Positions 46,890 to 59,604 of a stretch of DNA of 64,000 bases are shown in pieces. Made by a program: the position numbers and the translations under genes. This stretch comes from Sipunculus nudus. Taxonomy: Eukaryota; Annelida; Sipuncula; Golfingiida; Sipunculidae. A model generated the notes under the pieces. The model made no database searches, was not told where the DNA came from, and was given only the letters and a program-made list of their open reading frames with translations. Numbering within the stretch: position 1 is the stretch's first letter; each line of letters begins with the position of its first letter. The DNA lies in contig CM049317.1 in assembly GCA_026874595.1 (NCBI GenBank), forward strand, positions 43,238,401-43,302,400, written 5' to 3'.

Positions 46890-47065
46890 TACCGTTGTCA
46901 GTACCGTTGTCGGTACCTGGATTTGTGTTTTCAACAATGGTTTGTATGTCATGACTGTGGGCATGCGCGCTTTAACTGGAAGTCACTTCCGTCTGCCATC
47001 TTAATAATCGGACTAAGTAGTCACGTTGTTGGTCCTGTTCCTAATCCGGACATGATAGACATGAA
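46889..47065 (+). repeat. 3' LTR remnant
   Basis: It is colinear with 39386-39540. A partial duplication of its first bases ('gtaccgttgtcagtaccgttgtcgg') opens it. It contains 'ggcatgcgcgc' near 46960, missing from the 5' copy. From 47066 to about 47640 I see no gene or recognised repeat. Confidence 0.75.
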
Positions 47066-47649
47066 ACAAACTCGATACAGATATTTAAAACATATACAAT
47101 GTAATGGGCAATGTAGTGTTTAATTCAGAGGTAGCAATCTACATAATTTTGATGTGCTGAATCGATTACAATTAATTTTGAATATCTATTTCATTTTTTT
47201 AACCATCAAAATTTAAAGTTAAAAGTTTTAAATATAAAAAGTCATATGATTTTAAAACCTTACTGTTATAGTTGGTATAAACAGGCGAAATTAATCTTAA
47301 TCATCAATTTGATAAGCCAAATCTTATTTAATTGTTTCAGTCCTTCGTCTCATTTCAAGCCTTAAAGTTCACAATGTTTAGCTACTTAATGTAAATAAAT
47401 AAGTGATTATTAGATTAAGGTTAGGGTATAAATCAGGTTTTGCAACCGAGCAACATTTTGATGTATAGATTCCATAGAAATGGCATGGGACACATTTCAG
47501 ATCAGATAAGATATTTATTGCCAATTAATAGGGAATTTGGGTGTCAAATTTACTTTTTTTTCATTAGATTGAAATGACTTTACTTAAGTATATTTGTTAG
47601 ACGTTTTAACCACGCATTTTAAAATAAAATTAAAAGCAAGTTTCCCATG

Positions 47650-48640
47650 GGCCATCGTCTATCGTTTCATCGAGAAATTAAGGAAAACCTTTAATTTTTT
47701 ATTAAAAATTTATTTTCACACTTCAGGACTGCCGAGTGTCAAAACCACTCATTTGTTTTTCTTCATATTTACCATAAATATTCCCCTACATAATTCCTAT
47801 GTACATGCCAGATATAAGGTCAGTATTACGTAATTTTTAAAAGTTATGGACCCGAACATAATGCATTTTGTAAAAAATGAGGAAAGACATTTAATCACTG
47901 ACACTGTCCACAATAAATGTAAAAGCTAGGGGCTTGTTTTCAGGGATATAACTTTGATTTATCAAAATTCAATTCTATACCCAAAATTGGATCAGAATCT
48001 TGTATAATTTTAGGATAATAGCATAAATATAAAGTTTGTAGCTTAAAATTTGCTCAATTTTGACCATGACACGTTTTTTCCTGCAAGTACATTTGATTAC
48101 AATTTTTACAGTAGGTACACATGTGGACGTTATCTGAAATTTGAAAATTAAAGCTAAAAAAATTAGGCTACTTATTGAAGTTTTTCAGAGGGTCTAATGT
48201 ATTTACATTTGAAGAACCAGACCACCCAATTCTGGTCGCTACAGCCTTGCCTAGGTAACCTTATAGATGGAGCATTTCTGGTGGCGGTGGATCCCAAATG
48301 TCACAGATGTAGAAAAATTTCATGTGACCTCTCCTCCTCCTATACCCCCCCCCCTCCAAGCAGACACACCCGCCACCCAACAAATATGTTGCAATACTTA
48401 TTGTTATTGTAAACTGTAATTTTTCCTCTTAGTGCTGTGGAATTAATTTTCACAGCATGTACACATAAGCATTTCATCTGTTAAAAACCAGTTGATCAAA
48501 AACTGAAGATTTCATTCAAGTTTTCAAGCACCATGTCTTGAATGTTTACATCAAGTCAGTGTATGCAGTGTGCTAGGCTGTTACATAACCCCTTCACTCT
48601 TGGCCTACTGCCTCTGTGAGTGCTTGGTCAGGCTGGGGTC
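47650..48640 (+). mobile_element. Family A internal fragment
   Basis: 'gagaaattaaggaaaacct', 'cacacttcaggactgcc' and 'aaccagttgatcaaaaactg' match A interiors near 9750 and 10220. No termini are present. A C run lies at 48345-48354. Confidence 0.6.
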
Positions 48641-48649
48641 AGGCAGTAA

Positions 48650-51100
48650 TTACCAGTTATAAACATTTAAGTTTATATATAAGCCTATTATTTAAGCATA
48701 TCCACTTTTTCCATTAAAATATTTTTATCTGATTAATTTTTTCATTTACTAGTTTTATAAATTTGTATTAAAAAACACTGAAAATATAAGTTAAAATATT
48801 AGAATTCTAAGTTGCAAACATTATATATCCAGAGTGTAGCTCATATTGTGTATTATTATGCATACACATATATTTTTATTATTTTTAAATCACAAATGTT
48901 TAAACTGAATTTAAAAGAAAATAATGCCACAACATGGCATCTACAAGATTATTCCTTGAATCACTATTAAAAAGTTTTGCACATTGGATTTTTCAGTACA
49001 TGCTTAATCTTATTCACCGAAATAAAATAAAAAATTCAGTAAATTTGGTAAAATAAAAACATCTTTTCAAATAAAGTATACACACTGTTGGTTGAATGAG
49101 GGACAAACAATATCATTATGCTAATTACAATCTAAGCTATAATTTATTACTGGAAATAATAGTCAATTTCACACCTGGTGAAGATTTTACTCTTCTCAAG
49201 TAAGGAATTACTCATCTGATGAACATCCACACTTTCATATTAATACACCACTTTGTGGACACAATTAAATGTGTACTTTAATCATTGTAACCCTGGTGGT
49301 AAATACAAAATCTAAAATGTAGCATTGCATAGCCAAGAATAAAATGAAATACAGAAAATTATAACATTCATCTAGTTAATGCACCATCTGGGGGGGGGGG
49401 GGGGGGTTGTGCAGGACAGAGGGTAAGCCTGCTAGTAGTGGCCAAGCTCCCTGGGGTGGGTTACATAATGCAAGTGGAGGCTGTACTACTAGGTGGGCTA
49501 GATGTAAACAACACTTGACATGGTGTATGAAAACTTGAATAAAAGCTACTCTTTTCAATCAATTCCTTTGAAATCTCAGATTTTAAAAGATTAAATCCTT
49601 AAGTATATATGCTGTGAAAATTAAATCAACAGTACTTACAGGGAAAAAACGTGCCATAGCCAAAGTTGGACAAAATTTAAGGTATTAATTTTTTATTTAT
49701 GCTAATAACTTGAAAATTTTGCAAAATTCAGATCTAATTTTGGGTAAATAAAGTTATATTCCTGAAAAAAGAGTCTCCAGCTTCAGCAATTCTCATCTTA
49801 GGTGAGTAAATATATTTTCTGATATTTTAAAAAGTGCATCATGTTTGGGCCCATAACTTAAAACAATTACGCAATACTGACATTTCTGGCATGTGCATAG
49901 CATTTGGGTAAACAATTGAATCTTGATTAGATAAAGTTATATTCCTGAAAAAAGAGTCTCCAGCTTCAGCAATTCTCATCTTAGGTGAGTAAATATATTT
50001 TCTGATTTTTTAAAAAGTGCATCATGTTTGGACCCATAACTTAAAACAATTACGCAATACTGACATCATTTCTGGCATGTGCATAGCGAATGTATAGAAA
50101 AATATGTATATTATATATGATCAAAGTCCGATCAGTGGTTTTGATATTAGGCAGTCTTCAAGTGTAACAATGGGTTTTTAATGGAAAAATGAAGTTTTCA
50201 TTAATATCTCGAAGGAATTAAGTCCTAGTGACCAAATTCTTGGCATGATAGGGGATTCTGGAGAGATCTAACTGTATGCCAAATTTAAGGAACTTAGATC
50301 TGAAGTTCGGGAGCTGAGCTCTAACAAAGTGCATAACACTAGCTTGATGTAAACAATATGTGACATGGTGCTTGAAAACTTGAATAAAATCTACAGTTTT
50401 TGATCAACTGGTTTCAAATTTTTGGTGTTAACAGTTGAAATGCTAACAAAAACATGCTCTGAAAATTAAATCCACAGCAATTCCTGGAAAAAAAACGTGC
50501 CATGGTCAAAGTTGGGCAAAATTTAAGGGTACCAATTTTTTATTTTTGCTAATATTTTAAAAAATTTAAAAGATTTTGATCTAAATTTGGGTATACAATT
50601 TAATTTTAATTAATAAAAGTAATATTACTGGAAAAAAGTGCTTAGCTTTGACAAGTTTTGTGTTAAGTGATCAAATTTCTTTCCTGATAATTTACAAAAT
50701 GCATTATGTTTGGGCCCATAACTTTTTTAAATTATACAATACAGACCTAATTTTTGGTAAGTACATAGGAACTATATAGAGAATTATTTATGGTGAATAT
50801 GAGGGAAAACAGATGAGTGGTTTTGATATTAGGCAGTCCTGAAGTGTGAAAATAGGTTTTTAGTAAAAAATTGATGTTTTTCCTTAATTTCTCAAAGGAA
50901 CGAAGTCGCAAAGGCCAAGTTTTCGGCTTGGTAGGAGATCTTGGGGACATCTAACATTATGCCGAATTTTGGATTCCTAGTTTTTACGGTTTCAAATAGT
51001 GCCACATCTACGGACGGACAGACGGACGGACGACGGACAATGGACCACGACTATAGCTCAGATTATATTGTAGTCAGCTGACTTAGTCAGCTGAGCTAAA
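48650..51100 (-). mobile_element. Family A copy in reverse, 5' end at 51100
   Basis: On the minus strand it starts TTTAGCTCAGCTGACTAAGT, has the CCGT/CTGT tract (about 51010-51035) and runs through the same segments as 9539-11400 in inverse order. It contains a tandem duplication of about 185 bp (49735-50090) and a G run at 49390-49406 matching the C run at 11268. No A 3' end is seen; the matching ends in the segment shared with 9049-9538. Confidence 0.65.
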
Positions 51101-51420
51101 AATGTTTATGGAATAATCACACTACAGCTTTGCTGTCCTTTCGAGAACAACACGAATTAACACAAATATTAACGTATACACTAAATATTAAAATATTTGA
51201 ATAACTTTTCAATAACATATTTAAGAAAAAACCATGTAAATGTGCAACTTACGCAAAACATTAAACTAAAATTTTATTGGAATTTTGTTTAAAAACTTAA
51301 TTTAGAAAGGTAAGTTAATCTATATCATTAATACGCATTTGTTTTTTTTTTCAAAACCATGGTTACCGGGTCAACACGGGAACTGAGTCCAGTGATGTGA
51401 CCACCGTTTGATAAACTACT

Positions 51421-52830
51421 TATGGGTTACAGGCATATTGATTTCTCTACATTCAAAAGTATCTTTCCATGATAACTGTAGTTTATAAAGTCCAGCAAAG
51501 TCATGCGTTGCAGGGGGGGGGGGGGGGGGGTTCTCATCTGATCTGATGTCAGCAGAGACGATGAAACATGAAATATCACCAGTACATCTTTAAATTGATA
51601 GGGATTCCATTAACAGACTAGATTCTGTAGTCAGACCTTCGCCCGGAATCTCCTTTAATATCAGTCATGTGTTCACGTGTATGCGTTTCCTGTGTGTACA
51701 TTGTCATGCTTCAGTAACACGAGTTCACCTTGCGATTGGCAGAAAAAAAATGAACACGAATGGTTGGCTTTAACATTGGGACAAAGGAATGGGGGGGGGG
51801 GGGGGGGGGGGGTTCTCATAAATTTGTTAAGATCTGATGTCTGCAGAGACGATGAAACATGAAATATCACCAGTACATCTTTAAATTGATAGGGATTCCA
51901 TTAACAGACTAGATTCTGTAGTCAGACCTTCGCCCGGAATCTCCTTTAATATCAGTCATGTGTTCACGTGTATGCGTTTCCTGTGTGTACATTGTCATGC
52001 TTCAGTAACACGAGTTCACCTTGCGATTGGCAGAAAAAAAATGAACACGAATGGTTGGCTTTAACATGGGGACAAAGGAATGGTCCTCTGTCATAAAGGT
52101 TTATATGAAAAATATATTGTGGGGATATATTAAATGGAGTATTGATATGCCATTTACCCTAACCCTCTACAAATGTTCAGCAAAAGATTTTTCGCCTGTC
52201 ACGCTTTTTCAGGAGGCGCCCCGGGTATTTTCTTATATTTCGAGCTAACTGGCCCGTTAAGACAGCCGGAGCCTTACAATATGCGATCAAGCGGATCACC
52301 TGTAATTCCCACTGACGCTAATATCGCCTGTTAAGGAATGTTACTCGGTCAAAAGAAAGTAAAGATTTTAAATTCAAGCGCCGAACACAAGTCCACATGA
52401 ATCTGCTTTCGTAAGGGAGCACTTTTATGTTGAATAGAAACAAAGAGCTGAGACCCTTTATACGATCACCTTTTTATGGGTTTACATGTATGTTGATTTT
52501 ATACATTCAGAAGTATCTTTCAATGATAACCATGCGCCGATTTATTGGTTGTTTGAAAAAAGTTTTCTCAAAAGGAAGCCCGGGAGGGGGGGGGGGGATT
52601 GCACACACTTTTTAGGGTCCTCAAACTCTAGGGACTTTGAAACATGTGACCAGTACATCTATTACCGGATATGGATCGGATTCCATATCCAATAGATTCT
52701 GTGGTCGGATCTATAAATCAGTCTTTCGTTCATACGTGCACGTTTCATGTAAAACATTGTCATGGTTCAGACGCACGAGTTCACCAGGCGTGGGGAAAAA
52801 GGAATAGTCCTTTATAATTATTCCTTTGTG
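51421..52830. repeat. Tandem duplication with long G runs
   Basis: A unit of about 290 bp ('gcagagacgatgaaacatg...' to '...ggacaaaggaatgg') occurs at about 51511-51790 and again, nearly identical, at 51791-52082. A third, diverged copy lies at about 52580-52830. The lead-in 'atgggttacaggcatattgattt' (51422) also recurs at 52477, so a unit of roughly 1.05 kb was duplicated earlier. Each copy opens with a G run (18, 22 and 12 bases). Frames crossing the G runs code low-complexity glycine and are not genes. 51101-51420 shows nothing recognisable. Confidence 0.85.
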
Positions 52831-55800
52831 GAATTGTGATTATGGCACTTACGAAACAAATATATAATGGTGATTCCGATTACCTCCGAAAATTTAATCG
52901 ATTACTGATGCGGTTTTACTGTATTACTCTACAAATTTTCAGCAAAATCTGTATATAACATTTTGCGTTTATTTGCTGAAAGACAATACAAAGAACCAAG
53001 GCTGAAGGGGTTTCTTTGCTAAATGCTTTCATTGAAATATATCAACCTGCTTTCTCTTTTATCAGGGAGAGTTGTCAGTTTTGCATCAGACCTTCTTATT
53101 CCATGACCATTAACAATACATAAACCAAAAATTTAATTCTGTTGGAATATATTTTTCTGGGCCTATCTTTTTCACATTGGCAGCTATACGTTTCGCGTAC
53201 AAAAGACTTCAACGACACATGCATGTGTTTACTAATAGCGCATGTGTCTGTTAACATGCCTAAGACTATAGCCTCAACTGACTACACTGAATTAACATCG
53301 TGATTCATATGTCGCCAGAGCTTCAACTTATACAAAGCATCTTTGATATAATTTCACGGTAGAATGCTTCTTTTTACAAACATTACATCTACGAAATTTT
53401 CTAAGCGATGAAGCTGTCGGACCTTTGTTGTTTTTCGGGAAAAAACTTCTCACTTAAAAATTATTTTCACACCCTGTATATGCCTCTCTTTCCAAAATAT
53501 ATTTTTTGGTGAGGTTTCTGGAATAGAATAATTTTCATTCTTTGATTCTTTGTTGATATTTTTTTTTTTTTGGGGGGGGGGGGGGGGGAGTGCTCCTTGA
53601 GAATTTTAGCTGAAGTATAATCTTTATAATCTTTGACAAAAGTTACTGCGAAAACCTTAGGATTGAAATATGCGTCGTTTAGTCCCTATCAGCTCATTAC
53701 AAAAATATCTATCCGATAGAGCCTTGGATTTTCCACGGGTGCAGCTATAGTAATATTTATTTTTAAAATAAAATGATCTTGCTGTCCTGCCGGCTTTAAT
53801 AATGACTTGTACACCCAACATGTGCATATTTTAGATTGAAACGCACTATGTTTTAAGTAGTAGATCCGCAATGTTATGACACTATTTCACTAGATTCTGT
53901 CCGTCAAATGTGGTAAATTTTGTAATATTGACTTATATATTGACGCAATATGGCCTTAAAACTCGCAATATGGCCCTTAAAATTTGAGTGGACAGGCATA
54001 GTTATGCTTCAATACAGGAAGCTTATGTTTATAAACGGATTCAGGAACTTTTAATGAAATATGGAGAAGCTTAAATACACCTTATTTTGGGCTATAAACA
54101 GGAAATGTGATGACACATTAATTTATGTGAAAGATTTACCTCGTCTTCTTTCATGCAAATTGTCATTACACTTGCAAATTTTCATAATATTTTCATTTGT
54201 AAATTTTACATTATGATTCTTTTTTAAGTTAAAATGATTTAGTTAGAACCTTGATTTTATCAGATTTAAAAAAATAAAACTCCCCCATCCCAGCAGTTAC
54301 AGAGGAATATACCCTACCCAACAACATTTTGCTGTGCTTCAGCTCAAAAAGCTAATTAATACTAGAAACCTTATTCGATTTTTATTTAATTCAATAAACT
54401 GTCTTCAAAAAGTATTTTTTTTAATTTTAAAACGAGACCTGTGACTGAATTGTCAATTTTATTGGACTAGGCTGATCAAATTAATAATTAAGACTTATTT
54501 TGCCTGTTTACATCAAAAATAACAGTAAGGTTTTAATTATATTCTTCATATTTTAAACTTTTAATCTTAAAATTGAAGGTTAAGAATTTGAAATATAGAT
54601 TTGCCATAAAATTAAATGGATTTGGCACATCAAAAATAGGATGAGAGTAATTGCTCTAATTGCATTTAACAAAATTATTTTCAACATGTCATTTTCCAAG
54701 TGTGAACCTTGTACATTAATCAATTCATTTTTTTAATATCGTTACCGAGGTTAATTTTTAAAATTGTCGATGTCAAGCCTTTTTGACACCTTTTCCAAAG
54801 AGGTAATTATTTTAATTGTAATCTCTATGAATTACTTCATGATGAAAATGGCATCAACCCTATTGCTAAGTATAAAGTATTGTTTGTATATTTGAATACT
54901 GACAGGTAGAAAACCATTTATATGACAAACTTGGCTGAAACTGAGGGAAACACCTCATTACGGTCTTTTCTGTGCAATATTTGTTTTCAAGAGCACATAT
55001 TTGCTACACTTCATAAATCGCATCAGCAGCAACCATATTCGGGATTACTGTTAAAGGAGGGCGTACATTCAAAGGGAGTACATTCCACTTGCTTATAAGC
55101 GTATAAGAGATTTTTCGTTGAGGTTCAGGTGGTCTTTTAAGTCAGCTTCTTTGAAGAATAGCTGAATTAGGAAGGGCTCCTCAATTCCAAACTCTACCTT
55201 CACCTGCTGTGTGATCCAGCTGATTGTTTTATCAGCGATGACCATTTTTATTGTTTTGGCAAAATTTGCAGTGAAATCTCATACTGTGAAATACGGAATT
55301 GACTTCAGAAATAACTAGGTACATTGTTTGATATTTTGTGTCTTTAAAATTAAATATTTGAAATTTTCATACAAATTGGTGTCTATTAAACCACAATAGA
55401 CATATAATTCTGGCGCATGGAATTCTATCTTTAACTAAACACTCAGCTTTATGATTTATTTATATTATCTATAATATGTATGCATGAATTCTTCTAGTGA
55501 TCATACAGATTCTATAACTCAGCCTATTCTCCAATGCGTCGGCACGTGGTCTTTGTTTACTTGAGGGGCGATTGCCCAGATGCCTTATTGGTAAAAACAA
55601 ACATGAAGCCACACAGATGTACCCTGATTTGGGGCGTTTTTCTGATGCAGTATTTTTTCACACTGTTTTTCACCCATGGTTGTGCCCTGCCATATTTGGG
55701 TTGGAATGGACTTAACTAAATCATGTGTCCATTGTCATGTGACTTGTGAAATTGCCTCCTTCAACATGTCTTTGATCTAGTTACACGAAGAGGAGGATCA

Positions 55801-55904
55801 GTCGCGAGGTCAACCCTGAAGGAAGTAAACAAGAAAAACAACACAAAAAGTCAATACAAAAGAAACTGATGGAACGTGACAATATTGAATACAAAAAAAA
55901 TTTA
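52831..55904. other. AT-rich stretch without recognised gene or element
   Basis: No frame longer than about 70 codons, no splice-supported exon and no terminal repeat was recognised. The one sharp feature is T13 followed by G17 at 53559-53588. The lack of A-F family matches makes it the least repetitive part of the window by eye. Confidence 0.5.
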
Positions 55905-56152
55905 AAACAAGTGCAAGATGTAATCATGACATAGTCGCCAGCGGTTGCCAAGAACCGTGACCTTGACCTTGGACCGATCATGGCAAAAAAAAATAGGCTT
56001 GGACAGGTACCGATTTTACACTTTTCCTGTAAGTTTCAGATCAATTGCTGCAATATTGCGACCTGTAGCGTGCGGACAAACAGACAAACAAACAAACAAA
56101 CAGACACGACGATTAGCCTATAGTCGCCAGACCTAGGCTGGCGACTATAATA
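55905..56152 (-). mobile_element. Family F, short HINE-like element
   Basis: On the minus strand it begins with the hairpin TATAGTCGCCAG / CTGGCGACTATA (56119-56149), then a CTGTTTG-rich tract (56070-56107), the body, subterminal GCTGGCGACTATG (about 55933-55945) and finally CACTTGTTTT. The order matches families A and E at about 250 bp. The 3' hairpin is weak. Confidence 0.55.
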
Positions 56153-56157
56153 AATTA

Positions 56158-56247
56158 TGGGGGATAGTCCTGTAGCTGAGGGGGGTTCTGTGTGCAATTA
56201 TATGTCCCCTAATTTTGACTTCCGATCCAGGTAGGATACACTAAGGG

Positions 56248-56285
<38 letters not shown>

Positions 56286-57235
56286 GGTAGACATCCTGGA
56301 TCGCAGGCAGAAAGGGTGAATTCAAGATGGCGTCCAAGATGGCCGCCGAAACATTGAATCAAACATAACTCGAAAAGTAATTGAGGTAGGGGATTGATTT
56401 TGGCGTCTTTGTCTATGTTTTCAAGGTCAAGGAATCTATGGAAACCATTTTACAAGACAATACCGTATTTGGTTATGGTGATATTCAATATGGCTACCCA
56501 ATATGGCCGCCATACCATTGAATCACGTACGACAAGCCAAGGAATTAAGGTAGGGGGTTTATCTTGGTGTTATCGCCTATGTTTTTAGGGCCCAGTAGTC
56601 TTTTGAAATTATTTTCAAGACTATACTGTTTTTGGTTATGGTAATATTTAATATTGTTGCAAATATGCCTGCCAATATGGCCATTGTACCATTGGATCAT
56701 GTATGATAATCCAAGGAATTAAGGTAGGGGTTTGTATTTTGATGTCTTTGCCTATGTTTTCAGGATCAAAGAATCTATTGAAACATTTTTCAAGACAATA
56801 CCGTATTTAATTATCGTGATATTCAATATGGCTGCCAATATCGCCACTGTGCAATTGCATCATGTATGACAATCCAAGAAATTAAGGTAGGGGGTTGATA
56901 TTTCGATGTCTTTGCCTATGTTTTCAGGGTCAAAGAATCTATTGAAATAATTTTTATGACAATACCGTATTTGGTTATGGGTAATGGTAAAATTCAACAT
57001 GATTGCCTTTTAGGCTACCAATATAGTCGTTGCGTAATTGAATCATGTGTAACTCGCTAGGAATCAAGACTGGATTGATTTTGTTGTATTTGGTTATGTT
57101 TTCATGGTAAAAATCTACCGAGATCATCATCAGGCCGATTTCTGTCTCGACTAAAGTGTAATTCCATATAGCTCCAATATGGCGGCCATGAACCATCTAA
57201 GATTCACCAAGGAATACAGCTAGGTGATTGATTTG
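56158..57235. repeat. Left arm of a 1-kb inverted repeat with tandem units
   Basis: A unit of about 165-173 bp ('ccaaggaattaaggtaggggg...atattcaatatggc') repeats about five times (landmarks near 56380, 56544, 56716, 56881). The outer part, with 'cctaattttgacttccgatc' and 'ttcaagatggcgtccaagatgg', is matched in inverse at 61570-62280. An A31 run lies at 56252-56282. Confidence 0.8.
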
Positions 57236-57834
57236 GGGGGTCTTTCCTTTAAATGTTTAAATGTGTCTCAACATTAAATGTAACATCCCTAGAACTCAAG
57301 CAACATTGACAAATATGTTGATTACAGGTTTTGGATGTCAAGAAGTTGATGAAACAGATATATAACAATGGTTAATACATATATCTCTGATGCCAGTTTC
57401 ATATCCAACAGATGCCAAGTCCATCATAAATTACTCGGGTTTATTGTGTACATATTACACATTTGGATTTTTCATGGGTGTGTTTTACTTGCTTGACATT
57501 TGCAGAATATGCAGCAGGGAAGTCTCTTCTTGCTGCGAGACCATACACACTTCATACAGTTACTCTTGGTTGCCACGATATCTGACAGAAACTGGTAATG
57601 TTTACTTGGCACAATACTGTCCTCCATTTGAAATCCATATTCTAGGGGATCTAGAGTAAGATTCTCCAAACATATGTTTATGTCATATAGAATGCTTTAA
57701 GGTACGGCCCTGGGTAGAATTGTTTGTTGGTGGCAGATCATGAAGTGTAGTTCCTGTTCGTTGATGATACATTGTGTACCGCAAATGATCGACAGTTGCT
57801 ATGATTTCCATGGTTTAGTAACTGAACAAGGTTT

Positions 57835-59604
57835 TTTGCTTGCCGGAAATCTTCGGATTTCGGCAAGCATGTTGGTCAGTTGCGTATGTCTGTTTGTCTG
57901 TCTCCACCTGCAAATGCACAGTTTTGCAGCGATCGCTTTTCAAACTTACACAGTTGATGCACAACCAAAAGTGGCCGAAGCCTATTGAATTTTGTCATAA
58001 TCAGTCAATGGTCAAGGTCAAGGTCATCAAAAGTTTGCAAAACGGTTTTTCCTTCATATCTTTGCCCTATTAGTCGTATCTCGTTCAACTGCAGCTCATT
58101 TTAATCGTCATTCCAGGGCCTTTCTTCTTGTGTATAGCGGCCTCAAATTTGCGGTAACCATGGTTACGCATTTTGGGGAAAAAGTCATGATATTCGAAAA
58201 TAAGGGGTCTTATTTTTCTAACTTTGTCAGTTTTAAAGCTACAGAGATCTAGTTTTTTGCATTAGGTAGCATACAAGTAGTATTGTTTGATTAATCTGCA
58301 AGTCTCGCAATATCTCGTACAATATCTCGTCAAACGAGATATTTTGAGATATCGCTTAGTGATAGCCCAGATTTCACAAGTATGCAGGAATCATTTTGAA
58401 ACTAATATATCTTATTTCTTACACTAATATCTCGAAACAGATTTTTCATTTTCCAGACATGGCCGCTAGGGGGCGTTGCACTCGAACTTCCCCAACATAT
58501 CATTTTTGGGCCATATCTCCACAATTATAAACCTCAATTACAGAAACTATAGCTTATTTTCTTCCTCTGGGTCTTTTCCATAAGCTGAGTAAGTCATCTG
58601 GTCTCAGCTTTGTGTCACTTTGTCAGTATGTCTGTCTGTCTGTCAGTTCTCTTCAAATTCACCTGCTTGCTGGTTTTTGTATTTACTTATAGCATTCTAA
58701 AGGCTAGGGTTTTGCAGGAATCGTTTTGAAACTGGTACATCTTATGTCTTGCAATAATATCTCGAAATGTATTTTTCATTTTCCGGATATGGCCGCTAGG
58801 GGGCGCTGCATTCGAACCTCCCCAACATTTCATGTTTTGCCCATATCTCCAGAACAATAAACCTCAGTTACACTAATATCTCGAAACAGATTTTTCATTT
58901 TCCAGACATGGCCGCTAGGGGGCGTTGCACTCGAACTTCCCCAACATATCATTTTTGGGCCATATCTCCACAATTATAAACCTCAATTACAGAAACTATA
59001 GCTTATTTTCTTCCTCTGGGTCTTTTCCATAACCTGGTCAAGTGATCTGGTCTCAATCTTGTGTCACTTTGTCAGTATGTATGTCTCTTTGTCAGTTGTC
59101 CTCAATTCCGCCTGCTTGCTGGTTCTTGTGTCTTACATATACCATTCTTCAGGCCACAGTATTGAAGGAATCCTTTTGAAACTGGTACATATTATGTCTG
59201 ACACTAATATCTCGTAATAGATTTTTTATTTTCTGGATATTGCCGCTGGGGGCGCTGCACACGACCTTCCGAAATATTAAATTTTTGGCCATATCTTCAA
59301 AACTATAAACCTGTTACATAAACTATAGCTTATTTTCTTCCTCCGAGTCTTATCCATAACCTGGTTAAGTCATCTGGTCTAAAGCTTGTGTCACTTTTTC
59401 AGTATGTCTGTCTGTTTGTCATTTGTTGTCAGCTATGTCTGCTTTCATGTTTTTTTTGGTGTGTTATATGTCGTTCAACAGGCCTAACCTTTTACCAGTC
59501 ACTCTGAAAGTCACTTAATTGTTAGAAAACCGACAGTTTGTTCTGTCTGTCCGTCTGTTTGTCATTTCAACTTCCGGCAAGCGTTCGACCTATGGTCGTC
59601 TAGT
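57835..59604 (+). mobile_element. Family E HINE-like element, both ends intact
   Basis: The 5' end folds as GCTTGCCGGAAATC / GATTTCGGCAAGC (57838-57868), then CTGTCTGTTTGTCTGTC. The 3' end has CTTCCGGCAAGC, the hairpin CGACCtatGGTCG (59586-59598) and TCTAGTTT. GCTTGCCGGAA and TTCCGGCAAGC are exact inverses. The core has about four copies of a 150-320-bp unit with 'ggccgctagggggcg(t/c)tgca' (near 58463, 58791, 58910, 59239). 57236-57834 shows nothing recognisable. Confidence 0.8.

Larger units (their letters stand above)
39386..47065 (+). mobile_element. Broken Ty3/Gypsy retrotransposon with nested insertions
   Basis: LTR remnants lie at 39386-39540 and 46889-47065. Between them are a gag remnant with a zinc knuckle, reverse transcriptase, RNase H and integrase pieces in the order expected for Ty3/Gypsy. 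Several stops and frameshifts, an RNase H-integrase deletion and at least four insertions (A, C, B and a small TIR element) break it, so it cannot be active. The protein pieces resemble the mag/K02A2.6-like branch, an assignment from memory of motif style only. Confidence 0.85.

Noticed and set aside
41372-47065. Possible endogenous retrovirus with an envelope gene
   Set aside because: No envelope-like frame lies between pol and the 3' LTR, and motifs and order fit a plain Ty3/Gypsy element.
47418-47427. 'ggttaggg' as a telomere-like repeat
   Set aside because: A single occurrence, not a tandem run.
51677-51862. Frames coding glycine or proline runs
   Set aside because: They are produced by G/C homopolymers in a tandem duplication.
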